Positions 17,447-25,896 of a stretch of DNA of 64,000 bases are shown here, one piece after another (position 1 is the first letter of the stretch; every line of letters begins with the position of its first letter). Under the pieces are notes generated by a model. The model searched no databases, was not told the origin of the DNA, and saw only the letters and a program-made list of their open reading frames with translations. A program made the translations under genes and the position numbers. This DNA is from JAQBVV01 sp965249205. GTDB taxonomy: Bacteria > Acidobacteriota > Vicinamibacteria > Vicinamibacterales > UBA2999. The stretch covers positions 124,001 to 188,000 of the forward strand of contig CBDFLL010000002.1 in NCBI GenBank assembly GCA_965249205.1, in the 5' to 3' direction.

Positions 17447-18094
17447 CTATCGTCCCCGCAGTATCCCCAGATGCACGCTCGCGACGGTGTGCATGTAGCC
17501 GCCCGCTCTGGCGAACCGATCGTCAGCGGCTGCCGTGATGTGCTGGAGCGCCTGCGCGTCCTGCCCGAGCGCTTCGAAGTACAGCCCGACATACAACTGT
17601 GCGTAGAACTGTGCCGAGGCCTGCAACCCTGCCGCCTCCAACACCTGGTCAGGCGTCAACGCCCCCCGAAACATCTCGTAGACCTGCCGCATCGGCACGC
17701 GCGGGTCCGGCCCGACCGGAAGGAGCATCGCACGCGCGGCCGGAGCGGACTCTTCGCGTGCGACGCAAAGAAAATGCCACGCGGCGTTCTCGACGTCGGC
17801 AGGATTGACCGTACGGTGCGATTCGAACTGCGCCCGGCAGTCGGCGTATCTGCCGGCGTAGTAGAGCGCGATGCCGCGCTGCCAGAGCTGAGGCGCCAGC
17901 GACGGCGAGGCGTCGATCACCGCATCGAACCCCGCCGCTGACTCAACAACTCGGCCGGCCTCGAAATCAGCAATCGCGCGATCGAGGATGTCCCGAGTCG
18001 TCTGTGCCGCGACAGACACCTCGGCGGTGAGGGCCAGAACAACCAGGGTGCACAGGGGCAAGAATCGCCGCCGTCGCTCACTACCCATCGTCAC
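17447..18094 (-). CDS. exported TPR-like protein of unknown function
   Basis: A 215-residue protein with a basic N-terminus and hydrophobic segment (FLPLCTLVVLALTAEVSVAAQ) that looks like a signal peptide. The rest is helical repeats of tetratricopeptide type: DFEAGRVVESAAGFDAVIDASP, LWQRGIALYYAGRYADCRAQFE and LYVGLYFEALGQDAQALQH. The pattern recalls NlpI-like exported TPR proteins. The GTG at 18094 overlaps the stop of the propeller gene upstream (GTGA); an ATG two codons later (18088) is the alternative. It probably acts with that propeller protein, as the two are coupled; the role is unknown. Confidence 0.75.
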   Translation of the reverse strand: MTMGSERRRRFLPLCTLVVLALTAEVSVAAQTTRDILDRAIADFEAGRVVESAAGFDAVIDASPSLAPQLWQRGIALYYAGRYADCRAQFESHRTVNPADVENAAWHFLCVAREESAPAARAMLLPVGPDPRVPMRQVYEMFRGALTPDQVLEAAGLQASAQFYAQLYVGLYFEALGQDAQALQHITAAADDRFARAGGYMHTVASVHLGILRGR

Positions 18095-19320
18095 TGCCGC
18101 AGATCCAGACAGATCAACGTGTCGTCGTTTCGCACGAACAGAAACCCATCGGACAGCGCCGGATACGCCCGCACGGTCCCGGTCAGAATCTGGGCACTCG
18201 CGAGCGGCCGATAGGCCTCTGGCGACGCCTCGGCCAGGACGAGTTCACCCCGCTCGCGCAGAATGACCAGTCGGTCGCCCGCCAGCGTGACCGTTCCCCC
18301 ACGGAATTGATCCTCGCTCCATCGCACCCTCCCGGTGCGCAAGTCGACCGCCCGGAGGCTGGGCCCGAACTCCTGGCGCCCGTGGAACCCGTACAACACG
18401 CCTTCGTGGTGGACGCTGGTCGCGTAGTGGTTCGTCATCACCTCATCCGATGCCCAGAGCTCCCCGAGCGTCGCTCCGTCGAGACGGAACACGCCCGCGC
18501 CTGGTCCGTATTCGGCCGAGGCAAAAATCAGATCGCCGATGACGAGCGGCGTGGCAACGTTGACCGACGCGGCCGACCGAGCCCGCCACGGACGCTCAAA
18601 CAGCACCTCTCCGGTCGCCGATTCAAGGCCAACCAGAGCTGCGCGCGTCAGGAAAATGCCGTAGCGACGGCCCTCGATCGCCGCACCCGCCGCCGACGAG
18701 TAACTCGCCCCGTCCCCGGTCGAGGTCCAGAGGACCTCGCCGGTCTTAGCCTCGAACGCAACGATGCCGGCTTTCGCACCGCCGACGTTGGCCAACACAC
18801 GACCATCTTCTACGAGCGGTGAACCCGCGGCCCCGAAGAACCCTTTGCGCACGCCGAAACGCTGCATGGTGTCGACGCTCCAGATCCGCGTGCCCTTCTC
18901 CAGGTCGATCGCGTGGAGCTGACCTTCGGCGCCAAACGTGTAGACAACGCCATCGACGACGACCGGCACCGCTCGCGGACCTTCGTCAAAACCGAAATCG
19001 TCCCGATAGGAAGAGCCGTAGGCATATCGCCATTGGGCCGTGCCGGTCCGCGGATCGATCGCCTGCACGACTTCCTCATTCCCGACGCGGTGAAACAGGA
19101 TCAGGTGCCCTTCGGCAACTACCGGACCGCTGAATCCCTCGCCGATCGGCATCCGCCACACGACAGGCGGCCCCTGCGGGCCCCAGGCCTCGGCAAGGGC
19201 CGGTCCGCGATAGACGCCGTCGCGCGATGGGCCGAGAAACTGTGGCCAGTCTTGGGCGCCAATGCGGACGCCGAGTGACACCGCCGTCAGCACAAGACCG
19301 AGGACAAGAAGTCGTCGCAT
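18091..19320 (-). CDS. exported PQQ-like beta-propeller protein
   Basis: A 409-residue protein with a signal peptide (MRRLLVLGLVLTAVSLGVRIGA) followed by DWPQFLGPSRDGV, the usual opening of this exported family. It then has repeated propeller blades of the type G.LHAIDLEKGTRIWSVDT and LRAVDLRTGRVRWSEDQF. These repeats resemble PQQ-enzyme and BamB propellers, but I see no catalytic dehydrogenase residues, so it is more likely a binding or scaffold protein than an enzyme. It is divergent from the his leader and coupled to the TPR gene downstream. Confidence 0.85.
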   Translation of the reverse strand: MRRLLVLGLVLTAVSLGVRIGAQDWPQFLGPSRDGVYRGPALAEAWGPQGPPVVWRMPIGEGFSGPVVAEGHLILFHRVGNEEVVQAIDPRTGTAQWRYAYGSSYRDDFGFDEGPRAVPVVVDGVVYTFGAEGQLHAIDLEKGTRIWSVDTMQRFGVRKGFFGAAGSPLVEDGRVLANVGGAKAGIVAFEAKTGEVLWTSTGDGASYSSAAGAAIEGRRYGIFLTRAALVGLESATGEVLFERPWRARSAASVNVATPLVIGDLIFASAEYGPGAGVFRLDGATLGELWASDEVMTNHYATSVHHEGVLYGFHGRQEFGPSLRAVDLRTGRVRWSEDQFRGGTVTLAGDRLVILRERGELVLAEASPEAYRPLASAQILTGTVRAYPALSDGFLFVRNDDTLICLDLRQ

Positions 19321-19405
19321 GATGAGGCCGCTTACGATACTACTCTGTCAACCGAAGGCCGGCACCTTGCGCCGACCTAGCCGTTTTGATAGCCTTCTGA
19401 CTTCG

Positions 19406-19486
19406 ATGTTCGATGTTCTCCATCACGCGCAGCATCACCACGGCCATCTGGGCCGTCCGGCAGGACTGCGCGCGTTGAGGGACTGA
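19406..19486 (+). CDS. hisL: histidine operon leader peptide
   Basis: A 26-residue open frame starting ATG at 19406 and ending TGA at 19484-19486. It contains six histidines in a run of ten residues (HHAQHHHGHL starts at codon 6). Such clustering upstream of hisI, together with a following terminator, is the classic arrangement of a ribosome-mediated attenuator. The His codons lie at 19421-19447, directly before and inside the first hairpin. It is too short and specialised to be a functional protein; its translation rate is the signal. Confidence 0.85.
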   Translation: MFDVLHHAQHHHGHLGRPAGLRALRD

Positions 19487-19545
19487 GCACAAGAACCCCG
19501 AGAGACAGCCGACACGCAGCAGCCCCGCCGGACCAGTGGTGGGGC
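19440..19545 (+). promoter_or_regulatory. his attenuator (competing hairpins)
   Basis: Three pairings can be drawn. A pause-type hairpin ACGGCC/GGCCGT (19440-19445 with 19451-19456) overlaps the last His codons. An antiterminator pairs GTCCGGC (19455-19461) with GCCGGAC (19527-19533). The terminator stem (19521-19529 with 19537-19545) uses the same bases as the 3' half of the antiterminator. A ribosome stalled at His codons would block the first hairpin, free GTCCGGC and break the terminator, allowing his transcription when charged tRNA-His is scarce. The structures are seen in the sequence; the mechanism is inferred from the enteric his paradigm. Confidence 0.75.
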
Positions 19546-19550
19546 TTTTT
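19521..19550 (+). terminator. intrinsic terminator of the his attenuator
   Basis: AGCCCCGCC (19521-19529) pairs with GGTGGGGCT (19537-19545) with one G-T wobble and an eight-base loop, followed directly by TTTTT. It lies 13-42 bases upstream of the hisI start. Confidence 0.85.
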
Positions 19551-19562
19551 GTTGTACGGAAC

Positions 19563-19904
19563 ATGGAACGCAGAATGATGGATTTTTCGAAACTCGACGG
19601 TCTGATTCCCGCAGTCGTGCAGGATCATGTCAGCGGCGAAGTGCTGATGGTGGGCTTCATGAACCCCGAGGCGTGGGAGGTCACGCAGCGCACCGGCTAC
19701 GTGACGTTTTTCAGCCGCACACGCAATACGTTGTGGACCAAGGGCGAGACGTCCGGCAATCGGCTCGCCGTTCGCGACATCTTGATCGACTGTGACGAGG
19801 ACACCGTGCTCGTCAAGGCCGAACGACAGGGCGACGGCAACGTCTGCCACACGGGCGAGCGAACCTGCTTCTTTCAGCGGGCGGAGGACGTGACCATCCC
19901 ATGA
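19563..19904 (+). CDS. hisI: phosphoribosyl-AMP cyclohydrolase
   Basis: Third step of histidine synthesis: opens the adenine ring of phosphoribosyl-AMP. The 113-residue protein shows VLMVGFMNPEA, TFFSRTRNTLWTKGE and the metal-binding motifs DCDEDTVL and CHTGERTCFF with conserved Asp and Cys ligands. It is monofunctional: there is no fused HisE pyrophosphohydrolase domain, and no separate hisE is in the window. Start at ATG 19563 (GGAA upstream); in-frame ATGs at 19575 and 19578 are possible. First structural gene after the attenuator; ATGA overlap with hisG. Confidence 0.93.
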   Translation: MERRMMDFSKLDGLIPAVVQDHVSGEVLMVGFMNPEAWEVTQRTGYVTFFSRTRNTLWTKGETSGNRLAVRDILIDCDEDTVLVKAERQGDGNVCHTGERTCFFQRAEDVTIP

Positions 19905-20788
19905 CACTCAAACTCGGTGTCCCGAAGGGCTCGCTGCAGGACGCGACGATCCAACTGTTTGCGCGCGCGGGCTTCAACATCCGCGTCAGTTCGCGATCGT
20001 ACTTTCCGACCGTCGACGATCCGGACATCGAGTGCATGCTGATTCGCGCCCAGGAAATGGCACGGTACGTCTGCGACGGGGTGCTCGACGCGGGACTGAC
20101 GGGTCAGGACTGGATCGCCGAACATGAACTCGGCGGCACGGTGAAACACCCGCTGACGAGCGTCGCGGATCTCATCTACGCCAAACAAAGTTTTGGCAAA
20201 GTGCGGTGGGTCCTTGCGGCACCCGAGGACTCTCGCTTCAAGTCTCCGGCAGACTTCACGGATGCGACGATCGCGACCGAGCTGGTGCGAGTGACCAAGG
20301 CCTATTTCGATCGTCTCGGCGTCCCGGTCAACGTCGAGTTCTCCTGGGGCGCAACTGAAGTCAAACCGCCGGTGCTCGCAGACGGCATCGTGGAAGCCAC
20401 CGAAACAGGATCCACCTTGCGCGCGAATCGCCTTCGCATCCTCGACACCATCATGGAGTCGAACACCCAGCTGATCGCCAACGACACGGCGCTCGCCGAT
20501 CAGTGGAAGCGCACGAAGCTCGAAAACATCGCGCTGCTGCTGCGCGCGGCGATCGATGCACAGGGCCGCGTGGGACTCATGCTCAACGTACGCCGTGATG
20601 ATCTCAGTCGGATTCTGTCGCTGCTGCCGGCGCTGCAGCGACCCACGATCTCCGCCCTGAGCGACGACGCCTGGGTGGCGATCAACACGATCCTCGAAGA
20701 GCGGACGGTCCGCGAGCTGATTCCGAAGCTCAAGGCGGCCGGCGGCGAAGGCATCGTCGAATATCCACTCAACAAGATCGTGCTCTAG
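19901..20788 (+). CDS. hisG: ATP phosphoribosyltransferase, long form
   Basis: First committed step of histidine synthesis. The 295-residue protein is the long (HisG_L) form. Catalytic domains carry KLGVPKGSLQDATI, LDAGLTGQDWIAE and the PRPP-binding segment GIVEATETGSTLRAN. A C-terminal about 75-residue regulatory domain (RVGLMLNVRRDDLSRILSLLPALQRPT) implies histidine feedback and no need for HisZ. Its stop TAG (CTCTAG) is part of the CTAG target duplicated by IS copy 2, so the element begins immediately after the stop and the protein is not altered. Confidence 0.95.
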   Translation: MTLKLGVPKGSLQDATIQLFARAGFNIRVSSRSYFPTVDDPDIECMLIRAQEMARYVCDGVLDAGLTGQDWIAEHELGGTVKHPLTSVADLIYAKQSFGKVRWVLAAPEDSRFKSPADFTDATIATELVRVTKAYFDRLGVPVNVEFSWGATEVKPPVLADGIVEATETGSTLRANRLRILDTIMESNTQLIANDTALADQWKRTKLENIALLLRAAIDAQGRVGLMLNVRRDDLSRILSLLPALQRPTISALSDDAWVAINTILEERTVRELIPKLKAAGGEGIVEYPLNKIVL

Positions 20789-22083
20789 CAGGCTGCTGAA
20801 AAACTCCGTGAAATGGGATCGACAGATCGATCCCGGCGTACTACCATGCTCCCAACACTGCTGAAGGGAGCCCCATCATGCGCGGACACGATGAGCAAAG
20901 CACTCACATGTTCAACTACCTGTCGCCGGAACAGCGCGTGCCAGCCGACCATCCGCTCCGCGCGGTTCGCGCGCTGACGGACGAAGCGCTGAGAACGATG
21001 TCGCGCAGGTTCGCCGGCCTGTACGCCAACACAGGGCGTCCGTCGATCCCGCCGGAACAGCTGCTGCGCGCGTTGTTGCTGCAGGTGCTCTACACGGTGC
21101 GGAGCGAGCGGCTGCTGATGGAAGAGCTCAATTACAACCTGCTGTTCCGCTGGTTCGTGGGCTTGAATTTGGACGACCCGGTTTGGCATCCCACCACGTT
21201 TACCAAGAATCGCGACCGGCTGCTGGCGGGCGATCTCGCGGCCGCCTTCTTTGATGCGGTGCAGGCCCACGCGCGGGCGGCCGGGCTGCTCTCGGACGAA
21301 CACTTCACTGTGGATGGGACCCAATTGGAAGCGTGGGCCAGCCTGAAGAGCTTTCGGTGCCGGGACGCGGCGGAGAGCGACCCGCCCGATGACCCCGGGA
21401 ATCCCACGGTCAACTTCCACGGGGAGCGGCGGCGCAACGACACGCACCAGTCGACGACCGATCCGGAGGCGATGCTGCCTCGGAAGGGCCAGGGGAAGGA
21501 AGCCAAGCTGGCGTATCTGGGCCACGTGCTGCTGGACAATCGACAGGGACTTGTCGCCAACGTCTGCGCGACTCACGCGACGGGGACCGCCGAACGCGAG
21601 GCAGCGGCGCTGTTGCTGGAGGCCAGCGCGCCGCCGGGCAGCACGGTCGGGGCGGACAAGGGCTACGATGTGGCAAGCTTTGTGGCCGCTGTCCGTATCC
21701 GGGCCGTCACGCCCCACGTTGCTCAGAAGGTCCGCTGGAGTGCGATCGATGGCCGGACCACGCGGCATGCGGGCTATCACGTCAGTCAGCGGAAACGGAA
21801 ACTCGTAGAACAGGTCTTTGGCTGGATGAAGACCGTCGGCGGCTTGCGCAAACTCCGGCATCGCGGTGTCGCCCTCGTGGATTGGCAGCTTACCTTCGCC
21901 GCCACGGTCTATAACTTGGTCCGGCTGCGGAATCTGGAGGCGAGGTGTCCCTGATCACCGGCCGCGCGTGTCGCCGGCCCCTTGATCGGGGCCAGCGCAC
22001 AGCCGTGCGCACCGTTGTCGGTCGGTGGTGACTCGCATGATCCTTAGAAAACGGCCCGATCACCCGGGTTCTTCAGCAGCCTG
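20789..22083 (+). mobile_element. IS element copy 2 (IS5-like), 1295 bp, inside the his operon
   Basis: Full-length copy in plus orientation, i.e. co-directional with his transcription, between hisG and hisD. CTAG duplications are at 20785-20788 (the hisG stop) and 22084-22087. The right CTAG is also the left flank of the miniature element at 22088. It separates hisIG from hisDCBHFA, so downstream expression must read through about 1.3 kb or start within or after the element. Confidence 0.93.
20878..21954 (+). CDS. IS5-like transposase (IS copy 2)
   Basis: Intact 358-residue DDE transposase, identical to the other two copies apart from Asn for Ser at residue 13 (MFNYLSPEQ). Triad at Asp146, Asp260 and Glu311 as in copy 1. 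GGGAG upstream of ATG 20878. It lies on the same strand as the his genes, so any his read-through would also transcribe the transposase. Confidence 0.93.
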   Translation: MRGHDEQSTHMFNYLSPEQRVPADHPLRAVRALTDEALRTMSRRFAGLYANTGRPSIPPEQLLRALLLQVLYTVRSERLLMEELNYNLLFRWFVGLNLDDPVWHPTTFTKNRDRLLAGDLAAAFFDAVQAHARAAGLLSDEHFTVDGTQLEAWASLKSFRCRDAAESDPPDDPGNPTVNFHGERRRNDTHQSTTDPEAMLPRKGQGKEAKLAYLGHVLLDNRQGLVANVCATHATGTAEREAAALLLEASAPPGSTVGADKGYDVASFVAAVRIRAVTPHVAQKVRWSAIDGRTTRHAGYHVSQRKRKLVEQVFGWMKTVGGLRKLRHRGVALVDWQLTFAATVYNLVRLRNLEARCP

Positions 22084-22087
22084 CTAG

Positions 22088-22166
22088 CAGCCCGTGGTAA
22101 AAGTCCGTCTGCATTCGACGAGCGACGCATCGTCTCGGTGCCACGCCGGACTTTCACCACGGACTG
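22088..22166. mobile_element. miniature inverted-repeat element, type 2, copy A
   Basis: 79 bases flanked by CTAG at 22084-22087 and 22167-22170. The ends are CAGCCCGTGGTAAAAGTCCG and, in reverse complement, the same with two changes (18 of 20). The terminal repeat matches the IS terminal repeat (CAGGCTGCTGAAAAACTCCG) at 14 of 20 positions, which suggests mobilisation by a related transposase. It lies 47 bases before hisD and would form a hairpin in his mRNA. A shortened copy is at 35253. Confidence 0.75.
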
Positions 22167-22212
22167 CTAGCATCGGTTTCATGTCCTCCAGGCGGGTATC
22201 CAGGGAGTAGCG

Positions 22213-23511
22213 TTGAGAATCGTTGAGGCGACCAACCGGCGTGCGGTTCGAGCGCTGCTCACCCCGACGCGCTCGACCGACCTGGTCACCGAGCGCCGCG
22301 TCGCGGCGATCGTGGGAGCCGTACGTCGGGAGGGCGACAAGGCCCTCCACCGGTACGCGCGCCGATTCGATCCACTCGACGGACCGCTTGAAGTCACGCA
22401 GAATGAGATGCGTGCAGCCGCCACGCAGGTGCCGCGCTCGGTTCGCGCCGCAATACGGGACGCCGCTCGCAATATTCGGAGCGTAGCGCGGCGCCAGGTG
22501 CCACGGGGCTGGCGGGCACCAGCCCAGCCGGGCGTCTCGGTGGAGCAGCGAATCATCCCGCTCGATCGCGTCGGCTGCTACGTGCCTGGGGGGCGGTATC
22601 CCCTGCCGTCGTCGTTGCTCATGACCGCCTTGCCGGCCGCCGCCGCTGGCGTCGGCGAAATCATCGTCGTATGCCCTCGGCCAGAGCCAGTGGTGATGGC
22701 GGCGGCGCTCGAGGCGCGTGTGACGAGGATGTTCCGCGTCGGCGGCGCGCACGCCGTCGCAGCGCTGGCATACGGAACACGCACGGTTCCCCGCGTTGAC
22801 AAGATCGTTGGACCTGGCAACCGATACGTGTCGTCGGCGAAAGCGCTCGTGGCCTCGGACTGCGGCATCGACTTTTATGCCGGTCCTACTGAGATCGTCA
22901 TTGTGTCAGCACGCGGACCGGCAGCGTGGATCGCCGCCGACCTGATTGCGCAGGCCGAGCACGACCCGGACGCGCGGGCGGTACTCATCACTCCAAGTCG
23001 AACGCTTGCGGCACGGGTCGCGCGCGCCGTTGAGACGCAGATGCCCCAGGAAGGCCCGGCCCGCGAGGCGCTGCGCGCACACGGCGGCATCATCGTGACC
23101 TTGTCCTCCACAGAGGCGATGGCGCTGGCGAACATGTCCGCGCCGGAGCACCTGGTTGTGGACGACGACCGGCTCGCGGCCATGGTACGGAGTGCCGGGT
23201 CGGTCTTCGTGGGACCGTGGACCGCCCAGGTCGCCGGCGACTACGCGATCGGATCCAACCACGTACTCCCCACTGCGGGCGCCGCGCGCGCGCGTGGCGG
23301 CTTGTCGGCGGCCGACTTCGTCCGCCAGATCACGGTGCAACGCGTCTCTCGTGCCGGTCTCGGTCGGATCGGCGACACCGTAATGACACTCGCAACCGCC
23401 GAAGGCCTGGTTGGACACGTGGCATCGATCGGGATCCGCCTGAAGAGTTCGGCAATGTCGTCGACGCGGAAACCGTCGAGGCCGTCGAAGGCGAAAGCTA
23501 GGCTGCCGTGA
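22213..23511 (+). CDS. hisD: histidinol dehydrogenase
   Basis: Zinc enzyme performing the last two oxidations, histidinol to histidine. The 432-residue protein has the family motifs DRVGCYVPGGRYPLPSSLLM, DKIVGPGNRYVSSAK, GPTEIVIVSA and SNHVLPTAGAARARGGLSAA. Catalytic Glu/His fall in SAPEHLVV. Start is TTG at 22213 with GGGAG at 22203-22207. An ORF this complete after the IS and miniature element shows the gene itself is intact. The C-terminal about 20 residues are Lys/Ser-rich and unconserved. GTGA overlap with hisC. Confidence 0.94.
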   Translation: MRIVEATNRRAVRALLTPTRSTDLVTERRVAAIVGAVRREGDKALHRYARRFDPLDGPLEVTQNEMRAAATQVPRSVRAAIRDAARNIRSVARRQVPRGWRAPAQPGVSVEQRIIPLDRVGCYVPGGRYPLPSSLLMTALPAAAAGVGEIIVVCPRPEPVVMAAALEARVTRMFRVGGAHAVAALAYGTRTVPRVDKIVGPGNRYVSSAKALVASDCGIDFYAGPTEIVIVSARGPAAWIAADLIAQAEHDPDARAVLITPSRTLAARVARAVETQMPQEGPAREALRAHGGIIVTLSSTEAMALANMSAPEHLVVDDDRLAAMVRSAGSVFVGPWTAQVAGDYAIGSNHVLPTAGAARARGGLSAADFVRQITVQRVSRAGLGRIGDTVMTLATAEGLVGHVASIGIRLKSSAMSSTRKPSRPSKAKARLP

Positions 23512-24572
23512 CGGTGATTCAGGGTTACCCCGATCCTGGCGACGGTCTGCGCCTGCACCTGAATGAGAACACCGGCGGCTGTTCGCCTCGAGTCCTCGAG
23601 GCCATCCGCAACGTCGGTCAATCCGACGTGTCGGTGTATCCCCAGTACCGGGAGGTAGTGACCGCCACCGCGCGGCACTTCGGCGTGGACCCCGACTGGG
23701 TCCTGCTGACCAACGGACTCGACGAGGGCATCCTGATGGCAGCGGTCGGGCACATCGCGAAAGCCAGGGTGCATGACGCGGAAACGATCATTCCGCTGCC
23801 CGCATTCGATCCGTACCTCAACTCGACTGCGGCCGTTGGCGCCACGGCGGTCCGAGTGCCGCCTGGGCTCGATTTTGTGTTTCCGACGCAGGCGGTGATT
23901 GATGCGATCACGCCACGCACGCGCATGATCTTCCTCAACACGCCCAACAACCCGACTGGGCAGCTCATCTCGATCGCGGATCTGGTCCGGATCAGCGAGG
24001 CAGCGTCTGGCGCCGTGGTCATGGTTGACGAGGCGTATATCGAGTTTGGCGGCACCACGTTTCTGCCGCACCTGCCGAAGTACCCGAACGTGCTGGTCGG
24101 ACGGACCTTCTCCAAGGCATACGGGCTGGCCGGCATGCGGCTCGGTGTGCTGATCGGGCAGCCGCGGGCCCTCGACCCTGTGCGCACGGTCACGTTGCCG
24201 TTCAACATCAACGGCATTGCGTTGACCGCGATCCGTGCCGCGCTGGAGGACACCGAGTTCCTTCCCCGGTATGCGGCTCAGGTGCAGGAGTCACGAGAGC
24301 GGCTGTATGCAGCGTGCCGCCGCCTCGGTCTCCAGTACTGGCCGAGTGCGGCCAACTATGTCATGGTGCACGTCGGCGAGGCGGCGCCATACGTGCGAGC
24401 GCTCGCCGTCAAGGCCATCCATGTCAGAGATCGATCGAACGATCCAACGACGCCTGGGTGCATTCGGATCACCGCAGGCATGATCGAGCATACCGACACC
24501 GCCATCGAGGCGCTCGACTCCGTCGTGGCCCTTCGGTACGGCCCAGGACCCACAGCGAGGCAGCCCCAATGA
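23508..24572 (+). CDS. hisC: histidinol-phosphate aminotransferase
   Basis: PLP-dependent transaminase converting imidazole-acetol phosphate to histidinol phosphate. The 354-residue fold-type I protein shows LHLNENTGGCSP, the pyridoxal-site segment NTPNNPTGQLIS, VDEAYIEFGG and the Schiff-base Lys in RTFSKAYGLAGMRLG, plus the C-terminal Arg motif IRITAG. Start is GTG at 23508 overlapping hisD; it overlaps hisB by ATGA. Position in the operon separates it from generic aromatic aminotransferases. Confidence 0.93.
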   Translation: MTVIQGYPDPGDGLRLHLNENTGGCSPRVLEAIRNVGQSDVSVYPQYREVVTATARHFGVDPDWVLLTNGLDEGILMAAVGHIAKARVHDAETIIPLPAFDPYLNSTAAVGATAVRVPPGLDFVFPTQAVIDAITPRTRMIFLNTPNNPTGQLISIADLVRISEAASGAVVMVDEAYIEFGGTTFLPHLPKYPNVLVGRTFSKAYGLAGMRLGVLIGQPRALDPVRTVTLPFNINGIALTAIRAALEDTEFLPRYAAQVQESRERLYAACRRLGLQYWPSAANYVMVHVGEAAPYVRALAVKAIHVRDRSNDPTTPGCIRITAGMIEHTDTAIEALDSVVALRYGPGPTARQPQ

Positions 24573-25189
24573 CAAAACAGGCGCCACGGCGTTCGACCCG
24601 AGCCCGCACCGCGACCTTCAATCGGCGGACAACGGAGACGCAGATTCGCGGACGGCTGGTGCTCGACGGAGAGGGCCGCTATGACGTCCGTACCGGCATC
24701 CGGTTCCTCGACCACATGCTCGAACTCTTCGCGCGGCACGGCGGGTTCGACCTCACGCTGCACGCCACAGGCGATCTCGACGTCGACCAGCATCACACGG
24801 TGGAGGACGTCGGTATCACACTCGGTCAAGCGGTGCTGAAGGCGCTGGGCACCCGTAAGGGGATCAATCGCGCCGGATACTTCGTCATGCCGATGGATGA
24901 GACGCTGGCCGTGGCCGCCGTCGATCTCAGCGGCCGGCCGCGCGCGGTCATCGATCTGAAGCTGCGCGTACGTCGCGTCGGAGACCTGCAGAGCGAACTG
25001 ATTCCTGACTTCTTCGACGGGTTCGCATCTGCCGCCCGCGCCAACGTGCATGCAACGGTCTTGTACGGCCGATCCAGTCATCACCAGGTCGAGGCCGTGT
25101 TCAAGGCATTTGCGCGCGCGCTGCGCGTGGCGTGCGCGAGGGACGCGCGTCTGGCGAAGATGCTGCCCAGCACGAAGGGCCTGCTGTGA
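24569..25189 (+). CDS. hisB: imidazoleglycerol-phosphate dehydratase
   Basis: Manganese-dependent dehydratase forming imidazole-acetol phosphate. The 206-residue protein is monofunctional (no histidinol-phosphatase domain). It has the repeated metal motifs GIRFLDHMLELFARHGGFDL, DQHHTVEDVGITLGQA and SSHHQVEAVFKAFARALR. The N-terminal about 15 residues are basic and extra. ATG 24569 overlaps the hisC stop; a longer reading from 24314 runs inside hisC and is rejected. No histidinol-phosphate phosphatase gene is in the window. Confidence 0.94.
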   Translation: MTKQAPRRSTRARTATFNRRTTETQIRGRLVLDGEGRYDVRTGIRFLDHMLELFARHGGFDLTLHATGDLDVDQHHTVEDVGITLGQAVLKALGTRKGINRAGYFVMPMDETLAVAAVDLSGRPRAVIDLKLRVRRVGDLQSELIPDFFDGFASAARANVHATVLYGRSSHHQVEAVFKAFARALRVACARDARLAKMLPSTKGLL

Positions 25190-25845
25190 TCGGACTCGTC
25201 GACTACGGCGCGGGCAATCTGACGTCGGTCAAGAAGGCGCTCACCGCGCTCGGCGCCGCGTTCACCGTGCCGGAAACACCAGACGATTGTGCGGGTGCCT
25301 CGGGATTGATTGTGCCGGGCGTCGGCCACTTTTCGGCCACGACGGCGCTCGGGGCACAGTGGCGGGAGGCCATCGGCCACGCGGTGCAAGCCGGGACACC
25401 CCTGCTGGGCATCTGTGTCGGCATGCAGTGGCTGTTCAACGGCAGCGAGGAGGCGCCAACGGTGCCCGGCCTCGGCGTACTCGACGGCACGTGCCAACTC
25501 CTGCACGGCGACGCTTCGGCCCGTCTGAAGATCCCCCATGTCGGGTGGAATGCCCTGAATACTCCAGTCGGGCCTCACGGGCCGCGGGGCGGGAAACGCA
25601 CGGAGCCCGAGCCCGCCGTGTTCACGGGGCGGCTTCTCGCCGGTCTCCCAGCGAATCCCTACGTGTACTTCACCCATTCTTTCGCCGCGCCGGTGACGGG
25701 CGACTGTGTAGCCTCGACGACGCACGCCGAGTGCTTTGCCGCAGCGGTCGAACGTGACCTCGTGTTTGGTGTGCAGTTCCACCCGGAGAAATCAGGCGAC
25801 GCCGGCCTGCAGATTCTCCGCAACTACCTTGAGCTCTGTGTCTAG
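25186..25845 (+). CDS. hisH: imidazole glycerol phosphate synthase, glutaminase subunit
   Basis: Class I glutamine amidotransferase that supplies ammonia to HisF. The 219-residue protein opens IGLVDYGAGNLTSVKKAL, has the nucleophile Cys in LLGICVGMQWLF and the His/Glu pair in GVQFHPEKSG. PHVGWN is the usual HisH signature. GTG 25186 overlaps the hisB stop (GTGA); the start was chosen because the conserved N-terminus begins there. 51 bases separate it from its partner hisF, the longest gap among the genes after hisD. Confidence 0.94.
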   Translation: MIGLVDYGAGNLTSVKKALTALGAAFTVPETPDDCAGASGLIVPGVGHFSATTALGAQWREAIGHAVQAGTPLLGICVGMQWLFNGSEEAPTVPGLGVLDGTCQLLHGDASARLKIPHVGWNALNTPVGPHGPRGGKRTEPEPAVFTGRLLAGLPANPYVYFTHSFAAPVTGDCVASTTHAECFAAAVERDLVFGVQFHPEKSGDAGLQILRNYLELCV

Positions 25846-25896
25846 AACCGGCTTCGTAAGCTCGGGACGGGTCCCGACCGCGGACAGCGCCGCTCG

